64,000 bases of DNA from positions 62,001 to 126,000 of the forward strand of contig JAEUVX010000003.1 in the NCBI GenBank assembly GCA_016786615.1, in the 5' to 3' direction. This document shows positions 19,317 to 31,072 of the stretch, in pieces. A program made the translations under genes and the position numbers. The number at the start of each line of letters is the position of its first letter. The first letter of the stretch is position 1. The stretch is from Flavipsychrobacter sp. GTDB taxonomy: Bacteria > Bacteroidota > Bacteroidia > Chitinophagales > Chitinophagaceae. The notes under the pieces are model-generated. The model was not told where the DNA came from and made no database searches. It saw only the letters and a program-made list of their open reading frames with translations.

Positions 19317-19726
19317 TGCAATCGCTGACTACGAAAAAGAATAATTCCATTTTTACCAATAGAGCAAAGCCCATAGCTATACTATGGACTTTGCTCATTT
19401 TCTTTTTATGCTTTTTGCCGGGCGACGACCTGCCAGAAGTAAGAATACCCTTGATAGATAAATGGGCACACATGGTATTGTTCGGTGTTTTTACCATTTT
19501 ATGGCACAACACTACCAAAACAAAAAGTATATCATATAAACTGATATTGCTGTTGGTAGCTACATTTTTGGGTTGGCTTGTAGAATATGTGCAGGGGCAT
19601 TATGTACCTAACAGATCGCAAGACAATGCAGATACACTGGCAGATGCAATAGGTGGTGTGGCTGGCATAATAATATTTACCCTTTATCAGCGTTTTAACA
19701 AAGTAGCCGAAAACCATCGTCAATAA
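19316..19726 (+). CDS. VanZ-like membrane protein
   Basis: 136 residues with about four membrane segments (near 20-37, 50-66, 77-95, 110-125). Between the second and last are WLVEYVQGHYVPNRSQDNADTLADAIGG, matching VanZ-family spacing of acidic and Asn/Asp residues, and LIDKWAHMVLFGVFTILW. VanZ relatives are small integral membrane proteins; only the enterococcal one has a known resistance link (teicoplanin), so no resistance role is implied here. It is translationally coupled to gcvH (ATG overlaps the stop), an arrangement seen in other Bacteroidota. Confidence 0.85.
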   Translation: MQSLTTKKNNSIFTNRAKPIAILWTLLIFFLCFLPGDDLPEVRIPLIDKWAHMVLFGVFTILWHNTTKTKSISYKLILLLVATFLGWLVEYVQGHYVPNRSQDNADTLADAIGGVAGIIIFTLYQRFNKVAENHRQ

Positions 19727-19733
19727 GATTAGC

Positions 19734-19741
19734 TATTTTAG
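19734..19741 (+). promoter_or_regulatory. Variant -7 box (TATTTTAG) before hddA
   Basis: One mismatch from TAnnTTTG, 19 nt before the ATG at 19761. The same TATTTTAG precedes scoA with 18 nt spacing. Confidence 0.5.
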
Positions 19742-19760
19742 CACATCCGCAATTAATAAA

Positions 19761-20783
19761 ATGATTTACAGAAGCAAAGCACCCTTACGTATTGGTTTAG
19801 CAGGCGGCGGTACAGATGTCAGCCCGTACTGCGATATATATGGGGGAGCTATCCTCAATGCCACTATTTCTCTATACGCGTATGCGAGTATAGAACCATT
19901 GCATATACCGGAAATAATTATTGAAGCCACCGACAGGAATGAAGTTACTACATGCGCACTGTCTGATGAGCTGGAAATAAACGGAGAACTGAATCTTGCA
20001 AAAGGTGCATATAACCACATCGTAAAAAGATTCGGTGCTGTACCCGGCGGGTTTAAGCTGACAACTTTTGTTGATGCACCCGCAGGCAGCGGGCTTGGCA
20101 GCTCTTCTACATTAATGGTTGCTATTATCGGGGCATTTACAGAATGGCTGCGCTTGCCGTTGGGCGAATATGATATTGCCCACATGGCTTATGAAATAGA
20201 ACGTGAAGACCTGGCAATGGCGGGTGGCAAACAAGACCAGTATGCAGCAACTTTCGGAGGCGTAAACTTCATGGAGTTTTATGAAGGTAACAGAGTAATC
20301 GTAAACCCGCTCCGCATCAAACAAAAGCTGTTGTTTGAGCTGGAAAATAATCTATTATTATATTTCACATCTACGAGCAGGCTGTCTTCTACTATCATTG
20401 AGGCGCAGAGCAAAAATGTGAAAGACAAGAATGAAAAATCAATAGAGGCAATGCACCAGTTGAAGGAGCAGGCCAATATGATGAAAGAAGCCTTGCTAAA
20501 AGGTAATATACACGATATCGGCTCTATCCTTGATTATGGTTTCCGCTATAAAAAACAAATGGCACAAGGCATTTCCAATGATATTATGGACACAATTTAC
20601 CAGACTGCATTGGAAGCAGGTGCTACAGGTGGCAAGATAAGCGGCGCAGGTGGTGGTGGTTTTATGATGTTCTACTGCCCTGCTAATACACGCTATGCTG
20701 TTAAAAAAGCATTATCTCAGTTTGGAGGAGAGTTTCGTAATTACAGCTTCGTAGAGCACGGGCTATCAACCTGGAGTATATAA
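19761..20783 (+). CDS. hddA: GHMP-family sugar kinase, D-glycero-alpha-D-manno-heptose 7-phosphate kinase type
   Basis: 340 residues. HddA phosphorylates heptose 7-phosphate at C1 on the way to GDP-heptose. The GHMP motifs are visible: RIGLAGGGTDVSPY near the N-terminus, the ATP loop PAGSGLGSSSTLMVA near 112-126, and GGKISGAGGGGFMMFY near 293-308. Length and the following nucleotidyltransferase gene fit HddA rather than galactokinase or fucokinase. The stop codon overlaps the next start by one base, so the two are coupled. Assignment to heptose rather than another sugar is by family resemblance. Confidence 0.85.
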   Translation: MIYRSKAPLRIGLAGGGTDVSPYCDIYGGAILNATISLYAYASIEPLHIPEIIIEATDRNEVTTCALSDELEINGELNLAKGAYNHIVKRFGAVPGGFKLTTFVDAPAGSGLGSSSTLMVAIIGAFTEWLRLPLGEYDIAHMAYEIEREDLAMAGGKQDQYAATFGGVNFMEFYEGNRVIVNPLRIKQKLLFELENNLLLYFTSTSRLSSTIIEAQSKNVKDKNEKSIEAMHQLKEQANMMKEALLKGNIHDIGSILDYGFRYKKQMAQGISNDIMDTIYQTALEAGATGGKISGAGGGGFMMFYCPANTRYAVKKALSQFGGEFRNYSFVEHGLSTWSI

Positions 20784-21478
20784 TGGAATGTATTGTACTG
20801 GCAGGAGGTTTGGGCACAAGATTGCAGAGCGTAATAGGGCTGTATCCTAAATGCATGGCACCTGTAAATGGCAAGCCTTTTCTGCATTACATATTCAGTT
20901 ATCTGCAGTCGCAGAGCTGTACACGCATCATACTTTCACTCGGCTTCAAACACGAGATAATAACTGATTGGCTACAGACTGAGCAATGGCCTTTTGCGAT
21001 AGATTATGTGATAGAAGACACACCGCTTGGTACAGGTGGCGGCATCAGTCTGGCACTTACAAAAGCAATAGCAGAAAATGTAGCAGTGCTGAATGGCGAT
21101 ACGATGTTTCGCGTAGATATGCAGGCAATGCTTACTTATCACGCATCAAAAAATGCTGCAACAACACTTGCATTAAAACCGATGCAGGAGTTTGAAAGAT
21201 ATGGTGTGGTAAGAACAGATGATTCGGGCTGCATCACGGCTTTTGAAGAGAAGAAATATTACAGTGAAGGATTGATAAATGGTGGTGTGTACATCATCAA
21301 TAAAGCGGCCCTGGCTGCAAAACAACTGCCCGAAAAATATTCTTTTGAGAAAGATTATTTTGAAGCATTTGTACACGAAGGCAATATGTATGGCTTTGTA
21401 AGCGATGCGTATTTTATAGATATTGGCATACCTGCAGACTACGAAAAAGCACAGGAAGATTTTAAAACAGTATTGTAA
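20783..21478 (+). CDS. hddC: Sugar-phosphate nucleotidyltransferase, probable heptose 1-phosphate guanylyltransferase
   Basis: 231 residues. Transfers a nucleoside monophosphate onto a sugar 1-phosphate. The N-terminal AGGLGTRL (7-14) is the nucleotide-binding signature, followed by KCMAPVNGKPFL and the metal-binding segment VAVLNGDTMFRVD. HddC makes GDP-D-glycero-D-manno-heptose, and pairing with an hddA-type kinase supports this. Isomerase and phosphatase genes (gmhA, gmhB) are not in the window. Confidence 0.82.
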   Translation: MECIVLAGGLGTRLQSVIGLYPKCMAPVNGKPFLHYIFSYLQSQSCTRIILSLGFKHEIITDWLQTEQWPFAIDYVIEDTPLGTGGGISLALTKAIAENVAVLNGDTMFRVDMQAMLTYHASKNAATTLALKPMQEFERYGVVRTDDSGCITAFEEKKYYSEGLINGGVYIINKAALAAKQLPEKYSFEKDYFEAFVHEGNMYGFVSDAYFIDIGIPADYEKAQEDFKTVL

Positions 21479-22609
21479 ATGAATATTACCATTATAGGCT
21501 CTGCTCACCCGCTGCGCGGCGGCGGTATTGCAACGTTCAACGAGCGTATGGCAGAAGTATTGCAGCAGCAGGGACATAAAGTGGTTATCTATTCTTTTTC
21601 ATTACAATACCCTTCATTTCTATTTCCCGGTAAATCGCAATTTACAGACGAGCCTGCACCAAAAGGATTGGAGATTCGCAGCGTTATCAATTCTATCAAT
21701 CCGCTGAACTGGATAAGTGTTGGTAACCGCATCAAAAACGAAAAGCCCGACTTAATCATTGTACGCTATTGGTTGCCTTTTATGGGTCCATGCTTTGGCA
21801 CCATATTGCGCAGGGTTCGCAAAAACAAACACACCAAAATTGTTGCCATCACAGACAATGTAATACCGCACGAGCATCGCCCGGGCGATATGGCTTTTAC
21901 CAAATACTTTCTGAAGAGTGCAGATGCATTTCTTGCCATGAGCAAGGATGTGCTGAAAGACCTGAAACAATTTACAGACAAGCCTTCCGTATTCAGTCCG
22001 CACCCTGTGTACGACAACTATGGCAATGCTGTAAGCAAAGAAGAAGCTTGTAAAAAACTCGGGCTGAACCCAAGCGAAAAATACATTCTCTTTTTTGGCT
22101 TCATACGCAAATACAAGGGGCTGGATATACTGCTTGATGCCATGAAAGATGAACGCATCAAACAAGCAGGCATCAAGCTGATAGTAGCCGGAGAGTATTA
22201 CGGTGATGGCGACAGCTATTTGCAACAGATACAAAACAACGGTATTGGTGAAAGTGTAAAACTCTTCACTGAGTTTATACCAAACGACGAGATAAAATAT
22301 TACTTCTCTGCTACAGACCTTGTGGTGCAACCATATCGCACTGCCACGCAAAGCGGCATTACACAGGTTGCTTACCATTTTGAGAAACCTATGGTAGTAA
22401 CTAATGTCGGCGGATTATCGGAAGTAGTACCTGATGGGAAAGTAGGCTTTGTTACAGAGCCTGATGCTGCACAGATAGCTACGGCAATACTGAAGTTCTA
22501 TGAAACAGGTTCATTACCTGATTTGAAAAACAACATAGCATCAGAGAAACAAAAATATAGCTGGGATACTTTACTGAATAACCTGTTCAGCGTAGCAAGT
22601 CTCCGTTAA
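21479..22609 (+). CDS. Glycosyltransferase, GT4-like (GT-B fold)
   Basis: 376 residues. N-terminal domain with the glycine-rich acceptor loop [19 protein letters not shown], and a C-terminal nucleotide-sugar domain with [18 protein letters not shown] and the E-x7-E-like region near [19 protein letters not shown]. It starts at the base after the hddC stop, so it belongs to the same transcript and may use the GDP-heptose made by hddA/hddC to build a surface glycan; the donor is inferred. Its 3' end overlaps the convergent ruvB by 4 bp. Confidence 0.88.
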   Translation: MNITIIGSAHPLRGGGIATFNERMAEVLQQQGHKVVIYSFSLQYPSFLFPGKSQFTDEPAPKGLEIRSVINSINPLNWISVGNRIKNEKPDLIIVRYWLPFMGPCFGTILRRVRKNKHTKIVAITDNVIPHEHRPGDMAFTKYFLKSADAFLAMSKDVLKDLKQFTDKPSVFSPHPVYDNYGNAVSKEEACKKLGLNPSEKYILFFGFIRKYKGLDILLDAMKDERIKQAGIKLIVAGEYYGDGDSYLQQIQNNGIGESVKLFTEFIPNDEIKYYFSATDLVVQPYRTATQSGITQVAYHFEKPMVVTNVGGLSEVVPDGKVGFVTEPDAAQIATAILKFYETGSLPDLKNNIASEKQKYSWDTLLNNLFSVASLR

Positions 22610-23628
22610 AACAAACTTCCTGCTTCTCCCGGTTTCTTTCTTCCTAAATGTTTGTATGCTTTCTCGGTAGCTTCCCTGCCGCGTGGCGTACGCATAATAT
22701 AACCTTCCTGTATCAGGAATGGTTCGTACACTTCTTCTATCGTACCTGCTTCCTCACCTACTGCAGTCGCAATATTATTAATACCGCAAGGTCCACCTTT
22801 GAATTTATCTATAAGCGTGGTCAGGATTTTATTATCCATATCATCCAGCCCATTCTCATCTACATTCAGTGCCTTCAAACCATGTTCTACAATAGCAAGG
22901 TCTATCACACCATTGCCCAATACTTGTGCAAAATCGCGCATACGGCGCAGCAAACCATTTGCAATACGGGGCGTACCACGGCTACGGCCTGCTATCTGCA
23001 GCGCTGCATCCGAGGTTACTTTTACATTCAACAAACCGGCAGCACGCATTACAATACGTTGCAATACTTCTGTATTATAATAATCAAGTCTCGATTTGAT
23101 ACCGAAACGGCTCAACAATGGAGATGTCAGCAAGCCACTACGTGTAGTAGCACCAACCAATGTAAACGGACTCAGATTTATCTGAACAGAACGCGCAGCA
23201 GGGCCACTGTCTATCATGATGTCTATTTTAAAATCCTCCATGGCAGCATAGAGGTATTCTTCTACCACCGTGCTAAGCCGATGTATCTCATCTATAAACA
23301 ATACATCGCGCGGTTCAAGGCTTGTCAGCAAGCCGGCAAGGTCTGCAGGCTTCTCTATTACGGGGCCGCTCGTTTCCTTAATGCTTACACCCAGTTCGTT
23401 TGCAACAATGCGCGACAACGTTGTTTTACCCAAGCCGGGAGGGCCATGAAACAATACGTGATCCAAAGATTCGCCACGCAGATTGGCAGCTTTAATAAAG
23501 ATGCGCAGGTTCTCTACCAATTGTGGCTGTCCCGAAAAATCATCTATTGATTGGGGGCGAATACTATTCTCGTATTCACGCTCCTGAGGGTTCAAATCGT
23601 CTGTAGGCCTCACATGAGATTGCTGCAT
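22606..23628 (-). CDS. ruvB: Holliday junction branch-migration ATPase RuvB
   Basis: 340 residues, the usual length. Hexameric AAA+ motor that drives branch migration with RuvA. Walker [12 protein letters not shown], Walker [11 protein letters not shown], sensor [18 protein letters not shown] and a winged-helix C-terminus ([28 protein letters not shown]) are all present. A TAACTTTA element lies just upstream of the start. No ruvA or ruvC is adjacent. Confidence 0.97.
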   Translation of the reverse strand: MQQSHVRPTDDLNPQEREYENSIRPQSIDDFSGQPQLVENLRIFIKAANLRGESLDHVLFHGPPGLGKTTLSRIVANELGVSIKETSGPVIEKPADLAGLLTSLEPRDVLFIDEIHRLSTVVEEYLYAAMEDFKIDIMIDSGPAARSVQINLSPFTLVGATTRSGLLTSPLLSRFGIKSRLDYYNTEVLQRIVMRAAGLLNVKVTSDAALQIAGRSRGTPRIANGLLRRMRDFAQVLGNGVIDLAIVEHGLKALNVDENGLDDMDNKILTTLIDKFKGGPCGINNIATAVGEEAGTIEEVYEPFLIQEGYIMRTPRGREATEKAYKHLGRKKPGEAGSLF

Positions 23629-23649
23629 TGGGTAAAGTTATGAAATCTA

Positions 23650-23657
23650 TACCTTTG
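23650..23657 (+). promoter_or_regulatory. -7 promoter box (TACCTTTG) for the transsulfuration enzyme
   Basis: Perfect TAnnTTTG, 24 nt before the ATG at 23682. Confidence 0.65.
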
Positions 23658-23681
23658 CAACCGTTAAATACACATTCCGCA

Positions 23682-24836
23682 ATGAATAATAAGAATCATA
23701 AACTGGCTACTAAACTGATACACGCAGGTGTAGAACCGGATCCTACAACAGGTGCTATCATGACACCTATATATCAAACCTCTACGTACGTACAGGCTGC
23801 TCCCGGCGACCATAAGGGCTATGAGTATGCGCGTACTCAAAACCCTACCCGCACTGTATTGCAAAATGCACTGGCTGCTATAGAAAACGGCGAGCATGCA
23901 TTGTGCTTCGGCAGTGGTATGGCTGCTACAGACGCGGTTGCAAAACTCCTGATGCCGGGAGATGAAGTGATTGTTGCTAACGATTTGTATGGCGGCACCT
24001 ACCGCATTTTCACTAAAGTGTTTGCACTGTATGGTATCAAATTCCATTTCATAGATATGAGCAATGCGGAAAACATCCGCAGCTATATCAATGGCAATAC
24101 AAAAATGATATGGACAGAAACACCAACTAACCCGCTGCTGAATATCGTTGATATAGAAGCTTGTGCCAAGATTTCTAAAGAGCACAAGCTGCTGCTGGTA
24201 GTGGATAATACATTCGCATCTCCATACCTGCAAAACCCGTTGGATTGGGGTGCAGATATAGTGCTGCACTCTGCTACAAAATATCTGGGTGGCCACAGCG
24301 ATGTGGTACATGGTGCGTTGATAATGAAAGATGCTGCACTGGAAGAAAAACTGCGCTTTATACAAAACAGCTGTGGTGCCGTACCCGGCCCTCACGATTG
24401 CTGGTTGGTGCTGCGTGGTATTAAAACACTGCACGTGCGTATGCAACGCCATTGCGAAAATGGTGAGAAAATTGCCAACTATCTGCGCAACCACCCGAAA
24501 GTGGGTAAAGTGTACTGGTGTGGCTTTGAAGACCATCCTAACCACGATGTGGCTAAGAAACAAATGCGTGGCTTCGGTGGTATGATGTCTTTCACACTGA
24601 AAGATGATAACATGGATGCAGCGATGGATGTGCTGAAGAAAACACAACTGTTTTCACTGGCAGAATCGCTGGGTGGTGTAGAATCGCTGATAGGACATCC
24701 AGCTTCTATGACGCATGGTTCCATCCCACGCGAAGAGCGCATTAAAAACGGCCTTGTAGATAGCCTGATACGCCTGAGTGTTGGCATTGAAGATGTTGAC
24801 GACCTGATTGCAGATCTTGCACAAGCAATAGGATAA
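23682..24836 (+). CDS. PLP-dependent transsulfuration enzyme (cystathionine gamma-synthase/lyase family)
   Basis: 384 residues. Members interconvert cysteine, homocysteine and methionine precursors through a pyridoxal-phosphate Schiff base. The PLP lysine is Lys200 in HSATKYLGGHSDVV; YEYARTQNPTR and CFGSGMAATDAV near the N-terminus bind substrate and phosphate; the C-terminal SLGGVESLIGHPASMTH is the family signature. Sequence alone does not separate the synthase (metB) from the lyase, so no symbol is given. ATG 23682 is chosen over the one at 23628, which overlaps the ruvB start and lies before the promoter box. Confidence 0.9.
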   Translation: MNNKNHKLATKLIHAGVEPDPTTGAIMTPIYQTSTYVQAAPGDHKGYEYARTQNPTRTVLQNALAAIENGEHALCFGSGMAATDAVAKLLMPGDEVIVANDLYGGTYRIFTKVFALYGIKFHFIDMSNAENIRSYINGNTKMIWTETPTNPLLNIVDIEACAKISKEHKLLLVVDNTFASPYLQNPLDWGADIVLHSATKYLGGHSDVVHGALIMKDAALEEKLRFIQNSCGAVPGPHDCWLVLRGIKTLHVRMQRHCENGEKIANYLRNHPKVGKVYWCGFEDHPNHDVAKKQMRGFGGMMSFTLKDDNMDAAMDVLKKTQLFSLAESLGGVESLIGHPASMTHGSIPREERIKNGLVDSLIRLSVGIEDVDDLIADLAQAIG

Positions 24837-24840
24837 AAAT

Positions 24841-24868
24841 ATAAAGCCCCGAATTATCGGGGCTTTAT
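24841..24868. terminator. Bidirectional terminator between the transsulfuration and GLPGLI genes
   Basis: AAAGCCCCGA / TCGGGGCTTT, loop ATTA, with A/T flanks on both sides; convergent genes. Confidence 0.85.
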
Positions 24869-24885
24869 ATTTTTATCCTATTGCT

Positions 24886-25629
24886 TTATAGCAATGTCCA
24901 CCAAAGGTTTTTATCGGCGTACTTGCCCCAGTCTTTAAAGCTTGTCTTCAGTGTTTCGTATAGTTCTTTCTGGGTTGTCTTTTTACCTTTATCGCTGGTA
25001 GTAAAGTCTGTGTCTTTAGGCTTCACCATTTCTATCTTCTGTGCTATCCAAGTAGTATGCATACGCGGTATAGCAATCTGCAATATCATACCGGGTAGCC
25101 CGCTGAACATTTCAGGGCCGCCGCTTACCATAATGTCTTCTGTATAATATGCTACTATATATACAGAATCAAACATTTTACCTACTGCTTTACGGCATTT
25201 ATAGTTTGCGATAGTGCGTATCTCGTCATATACTTTCCATTCTATTTTGCGCATACTGTCTTCTACCAGAAACTTCTGCTCAAACACAGTTTTATTAGCT
25301 TTTACTTTTTCGCTACCAAAATCTGTCATTACCACATTATCATTGGCAGGAGATTGTGCAAACCACAGTTTTGTAGCACTCTCTACTTCTTTACCGGGTT
25401 TGTACAAAGATTTTGCAGTATTAAAGTACAAATCGAAATAGCTGATATTGTAATCAGGTATCTGTGCTTTGAATTTCTCTATCCATTGTTTCTGGTCATC
25501 GTCAAGATCGTTAAGCGTTCGCTTAATGTTTACCTTTCGTTCAAATTCAATCTTACCGTATTGTGTAAACTGTGCTTGCGCTGAGGTAACAGCCAGCAAC
25601 ATTATTAATATTGATACTATCTTTTTCAT
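24886..25629 (-). CDS. GLPGLI family secreted protein
   Basis: 247 residues with a signal peptide (about 1-19, ends SAQAQ). The family signature appears as MFSGLPGMILQIAIPR near 185-200. The middle has EWKVYDEIRTIANYKCRKAVG, also typical. It lies 6 nt downstream of a TonB-type receptor gene and is surely in the same transcript. GLPGLI proteins often accompany such receptors; the biochemical role is not established. Confidence 0.88.
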   Translation of the reverse strand: MKKIVSILIMLLAVTSAQAQFTQYGKIEFERKVNIKRTLNDLDDDQKQWIEKFKAQIPDYNISYFDLYFNTAKSLYKPGKEVESATKLWFAQSPANDNVVMTDFGSEKVKANKTVFEQKFLVEDSMRKIEWKVYDEIRTIANYKCRKAVGKMFDSVYIVAYYTEDIMVSGGPEMFSGLPGMILQIAIPRMHTTWIAQKIEMVKPKDTDFTTSDKGKKTTQKELYETLKTSFKDWGKYADKNLWWTLL

Positions 25630-25635
25630 TGAGGG

Positions 25636-28488
25636 TTATTTTATCATTTTAATAATAGTGCCTGCATCCTGTTCAGGTGCCGCACCCGCTGCTGTCTTCG
25701 TAAAGTTCCATGTTAATGACAGCAATCCATAACGACGGATGGTATTGTAATTCGTTTCTGTTACGATATTATTTTGTGCATACCTGCTAAATCCAAGATT
25801 CTGATTAAGCATATCGAATGCAGAAAGGCGTAATTCAAGCTGGTCGTTTTTCATAAACTTCTTAGCTACATACGCATTCCACCTGAACACATTATTATTA
25901 CGATCGAATACGCTTGTTTGCTGACGTATAAACCAGTTGATATCTGTACCAATTTCAAACTTCAGCGGCAACTCGTACGATACTTCAAATTCCTGCTCAG
26001 TAGTCCAGTAGCTTGTTGTCAAAGTATTGACCGTTGATTTGTTGTCGTTATAGGTAATCTCAGGATTGTAACTGATATCAAACTTATCATTCTCTGTATG
26101 CCAGCTAAAACGAAGCCCGACGCTATAACGGTTGTTATCGCTTTTATTGGTTACATTATTAATAACATTATTGATATGGTTCAGCCCGAGGCTACCGTAT
26201 ATACCTGCATCAAAATTTATTTTATTAAACTGCCTTCCGAGGCCTATATAACCCCACCCGCTGTAGTTGCCATCTACGTTTATATACTGATACGTGCGCC
26301 TGCCGCCTGCATCAATTGTTTCTGAGCGACTGATGGCATTATCAATAAAATTCATGTTGAAATTCATCCAGATATACCTGTTGGTAAGCATCTTATAATC
26401 GTTGAAACTTACACCTACATTATGCGTAAATGACTGCGTAATACCTGCGTTACCGATAGCAATGTTCAACGGGTCTAAGTTATTGCGCAATGGTTGTATC
26501 TGGTCTATAGTCGGCTGCTGTGTATAACCACTATAGTCAAGGCTCAGGCGGCGCTGTTTGTTTATGTTATATTTAATGTATGCCTTAGGAAAGAAATTGG
26601 TAAAGTTATAGTTGCGTGATGTATCATTCATAAGATCTTCCTGTTTGAAAGAAGCATTTGATACAGAACCACCGGCAGCCATTGTCAGTTTCTTCAACAC
26701 AAATCTCAGGTTGGCACCGCCGGTATGTGTCATCACGTTAAACATGAAATTATTGCTAAAAAACGTATCCAGGTCTTTGTAAGAATCATCTGTCGGGGTT
26801 TGTCTGTTATATGTTTCTCTGCGAGCCATATTGTTATCAACCTTAAAAGAATAGTTGGCATCGATAAATGCTACTTTTGAAAGCGGCTCGGTATATGTCA
26901 GTTTAGCTGACAAGGACATATTTTTACTTTCGTTGTCTTTTCGCTGGTCTCTGATATCGTTTACTTTTCCTAACAGATTATTGGTATTTGTATCTCGCAA
27001 AAAGATTGTGGTATTAAATTTCAAAAATCCCTCGCTCACTGTTTCGCGATAGTTTTCAGTCATATTCAATGATATGGTTCTTCCTTTCTTTTTGAACTTC
27101 TTGCGCCAGTCGAGTGTTGCATTTATGCTTTTAGTTGTAGCATCATTTATAAAAACCCTGTTATTCGTATTCAGCGCAGAATCCAGTTCATTTACAGTTT
27201 CAGACTTGTAGTTAGTAGTGCTTTGTGTATTCGAGATTCCTGCATTCGCTGTCAGCTTCAGGCTTGATGACGAGTCAATTGTCCATGTATAATTACCATC
27301 GGCCCTATGACGCTGCCCGAGTGAATATTTATCATTCGTTTGGTCAGTGAAATTCTTCTTGTTACCGGGCAGGGAGTTTTCATTCAGGGTATTTGTTATT
27401 GCAGATATATCCTGTTTTGCATAACGGTAGTTGCTGCCAAGGTGGTGCTTATCTTTATTCCATTTATTGGAAAAGTGGCCGCCTGCGGTCCATGCCCTCG
27501 GATAACCCTCACCATTATATTGTCCATTCCAGCTCTCCATATCGTCATCGCCGCTGGTGTAGTACGTCACAAAACCACCATCTTCGTCCATAAAGCTATT
27601 ACCACCGCCGCCGCCAAACTTGTCGCGGTCTTCCCAACCAAGCCCCATCTTCCCTGTATTTGCCATAATGCCAAATACTGACAGTTTTCGCTTGCCTTTG
27701 AATGCATTGAACATTGCCTGATTCTCAAAATAACCCTGATCATCGCCGGCACCACCGGCACCTACCAGCTTACCGAAATACCCTTTTTTCTTATCCTCTT
27801 TCAATTGCAGGTTGATTGTGCGTGTTTTCTCGCCATCATCAATACCTGTAAACTCTGCCTGGTCACTTTTTTTATCAAACACCTGTACCTTATCCACAGC
27901 CTTCGCCTGTAGGCTTTTGGTAACAACTGCGGGGTCGTCAGTAAAAAACTCCTCCCCATCTACCAATACTTTTTCAACTTTTTCTCCATGGGCTACAATC
28001 TGGCCATTTTTATCAACCTGTATGCCGGGCAGCTTTTTCAGCAATGCTTCAACGTCTGCATTTTCTTTGGTAAGAAAGCTGTCGGCCATATATTCAATAG
28101 TATCCCCTTTTACCTTGATAGCTGCGTATTGTTGTGTTAGCACAACTTCTTTCAACAAATGCACTTTAGATACCATTGGTATCAGGCCCAGATTGACATC
28201 TTTCTTATCATTTACATTGAAGATATCTACATATTCTGCAAGGCCGGGATAGCTGGTCATAAGCAGGTATTTGCCATTGTCTTTCACTTTAAAGGAAAAA
28301 CTACCATCCTGACGAGTACGCGTAAAGGTTTCCAGTACTGAATCTTTAGCCCTGAGTATGGTTATACAGGCATTGGGCAACGGATTGCTGTTTAAAGTAT
28401 CTGATACAGAACCTGTTATAGTGATTGGTTGTGCATAACCTGTACCTGCAAGCAACATCAGGATGCAGAGGGTAGTAATTAGGCGCAT
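25636..28488 (-). CDS. TonB-dependent-receptor-like outer-membrane beta-barrel protein
   Basis: 950 residues. Signal peptide about 1-19 (ends GTGYAQ), then a carboxypeptidase-regulatory-like Ig domain (about 20-105: TITGSVSDTLNSNPLPNACI), a plug-like region (EALLKKLPGIQVDKNGQIV near 150-175) and a long barrel rich in alternating aromatic strands ending in W-N-F near the C-terminus, the usual outer-membrane signal, with a short extension. It probably takes up or binds an extracellular compound, together with the downstream GLPGLI protein; no ligand can be read. ATG 28488 gives a clean signal peptide. A CATTTTTG element lies upstream. Confidence 0.88.
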   Translation of the reverse strand: MRLITTLCILMLLAGTGYAQPITITGSVSDTLNSNPLPNACITILRAKDSVLETFTRTRQDGSFSFKVKDNGKYLLMTSYPGLAEYVDIFNVNDKKDVNLGLIPMVSKVHLLKEVVLTQQYAAIKVKGDTIEYMADSFLTKENADVEALLKKLPGIQVDKNGQIVAHGEKVEKVLVDGEEFFTDDPAVVTKSLQAKAVDKVQVFDKKSDQAEFTGIDDGEKTRTINLQLKEDKKKGYFGKLVGAGGAGDDQGYFENQAMFNAFKGKRKLSVFGIMANTGKMGLGWEDRDKFGGGGGNSFMDEDGGFVTYYTSGDDDMESWNGQYNGEGYPRAWTAGGHFSNKWNKDKHHLGSNYRYAKQDISAITNTLNENSLPGNKKNFTDQTNDKYSLGQRHRADGNYTWTIDSSSSLKLTANAGISNTQSTTNYKSETVNELDSALNTNNRVFINDATTKSINATLDWRKKFKKKGRTISLNMTENYRETVSEGFLKFNTTIFLRDTNTNNLLGKVNDIRDQRKDNESKNMSLSAKLTYTEPLSKVAFIDANYSFKVDNNMARRETYNRQTPTDDSYKDLDTFFSNNFMFNVMTHTGGANLRFVLKKLTMAAGGSVSNASFKQEDLMNDTSRNYNFTNFFPKAYIKYNINKQRRLSLDYSGYTQQPTIDQIQPLRNNLDPLNIAIGNAGITQSFTHNVGVSFNDYKMLTNRYIWMNFNMNFIDNAISRSETIDAGGRRTYQYINVDGNYSGWGYIGLGRQFNKINFDAGIYGSLGLNHINNVINNVTNKSDNNRYSVGLRFSWHTENDKFDISYNPEITYNDNKSTVNTLTTSYWTTEQEFEVSYELPLKFEIGTDINWFIRQQTSVFDRNNNVFRWNAYVAKKFMKNDQLELRLSAFDMLNQNLGFSRYAQNNIVTETNYNTIRRYGLLSLTWNFTKTAAGAAPEQDAGTIIKMIK

Positions 28489-28683
28489 GTGGGAGTTGGC
28501 TAATGGTTTGATTACATTAACGTGACAAAAATGCTTGTATTGCATTAAATCAAGAAATTATAAATGTTAAATATTCTTAAATAGGACGTGTAGAAAAGGG
28601 TGATTTTTTAAAACTATTAATTAAGAGTTTATACACATTACTAACAGGTAACAACCAATTATATTTTTAAAATGCCGGCTTAG

Positions 28684-30432
<1,749 letters not shown>

Positions 30433-30454
30433 TCTGTAGCAAAACCATAAATAA

Positions 30455-30484
30455 AAAAGCGCAATGAATATTCATTGCGCTTTT
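30455..30484. terminator. Bidirectional terminator between pyrG and dcd
   Basis: Perfect 30-bp palindrome with a 14-bp stem (AAAAGCGCAATGAA) and T-tracts on both strands. Confidence 0.85.
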
Positions 30485-30503
30485 CTTTTATTCAGTTGTG
30501 AAT

Positions 30504-31040
30504 TTAGAATTCGTTCTTCCACATCATACTTTCTATCGGCTTGTTGGGTTGGTTGCCGTATTTGGCATTTTTCTTCTGATTGTATTTCACTTCAATCTCA
30601 CCATCTACCGGGAAGTATATCAGCTGGCCTATCGGCATGCCTTTGTAAATCTTTACAGGTTGTTTTACAGATATTTCCAGTGTCCAGTTGCCGCAAAAAC
30701 CTACGTCACCTTTACCTGCTGTAGCATGTATATCTATACCCAAACGGCCTGTAGATGATTTACCTTCCAGGAACGGTACGTGTGCATGTGTTTCTGTATA
30801 CTCCTGCGTTACACCCAGATAAAAGATGTGCGGATACAACACAAAACCATCATCCGGTATTTCAAAGCATTCTATCTGATTGTGCTTCTTCGCATCTATG
30901 ATATGTTCTTTGTATGTAGCCAGTGTAGAGCCCAAATGCACATCATAACTATTGCTTCCCAAACATTCTCTTGTATAAGGTTCTATTTTGATAGTACCTT
31001 TTTCCATTTCTTCAAGTATGCGCTTATCTGAAAGTATCAT
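30504..31040 (-). CDS. dcd: dCTP deaminase
   Basis: 178 residues. Deaminates dCTP to dUTP, the main bacterial source of dTMP precursors. GKSSTGRLGIDIHATAGKGDVGFCGNWTLE includes the nucleotide-binding and catalytic Glu region of the trimeric dUTPase-like fold, and PIGQLIYFP is conserved near the C-terminus. A TATATTTG box (31052-31045) ends 4 nt before the ATG, so the mRNA is nearly leaderless. It is convergent with pyrG, which feeds the same pyrimidine pool. Confidence 0.96.
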   Translation of the reverse strand: MILSDKRILEEMEKGTIKIEPYTRECLGSNSYDVHLGSTLATYKEHIIDAKKHNQIECFEIPDDGFVLYPHIFYLGVTQEYTETHAHVPFLEGKSSTGRLGIDIHATAGKGDVGFCGNWTLEISVKQPVKIYKGMPIGQLIYFPVDGEIEVKYNQKKNAKYGNQPNKPIESMMWKNEF

Positions 31041-31044
31041 GGCG

Positions 31045-31052
31045 CAAATATA
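31045..31052 (-). promoter_or_regulatory. -7 promoter box (TATATTTG) for dcd
   Basis: Perfect TAnnTTTG ending 4 nt before the ATG at 31040. Confidence 0.65.
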
Positions 31053-31072
31053 ATGTCAATTAGCAGATGTCG

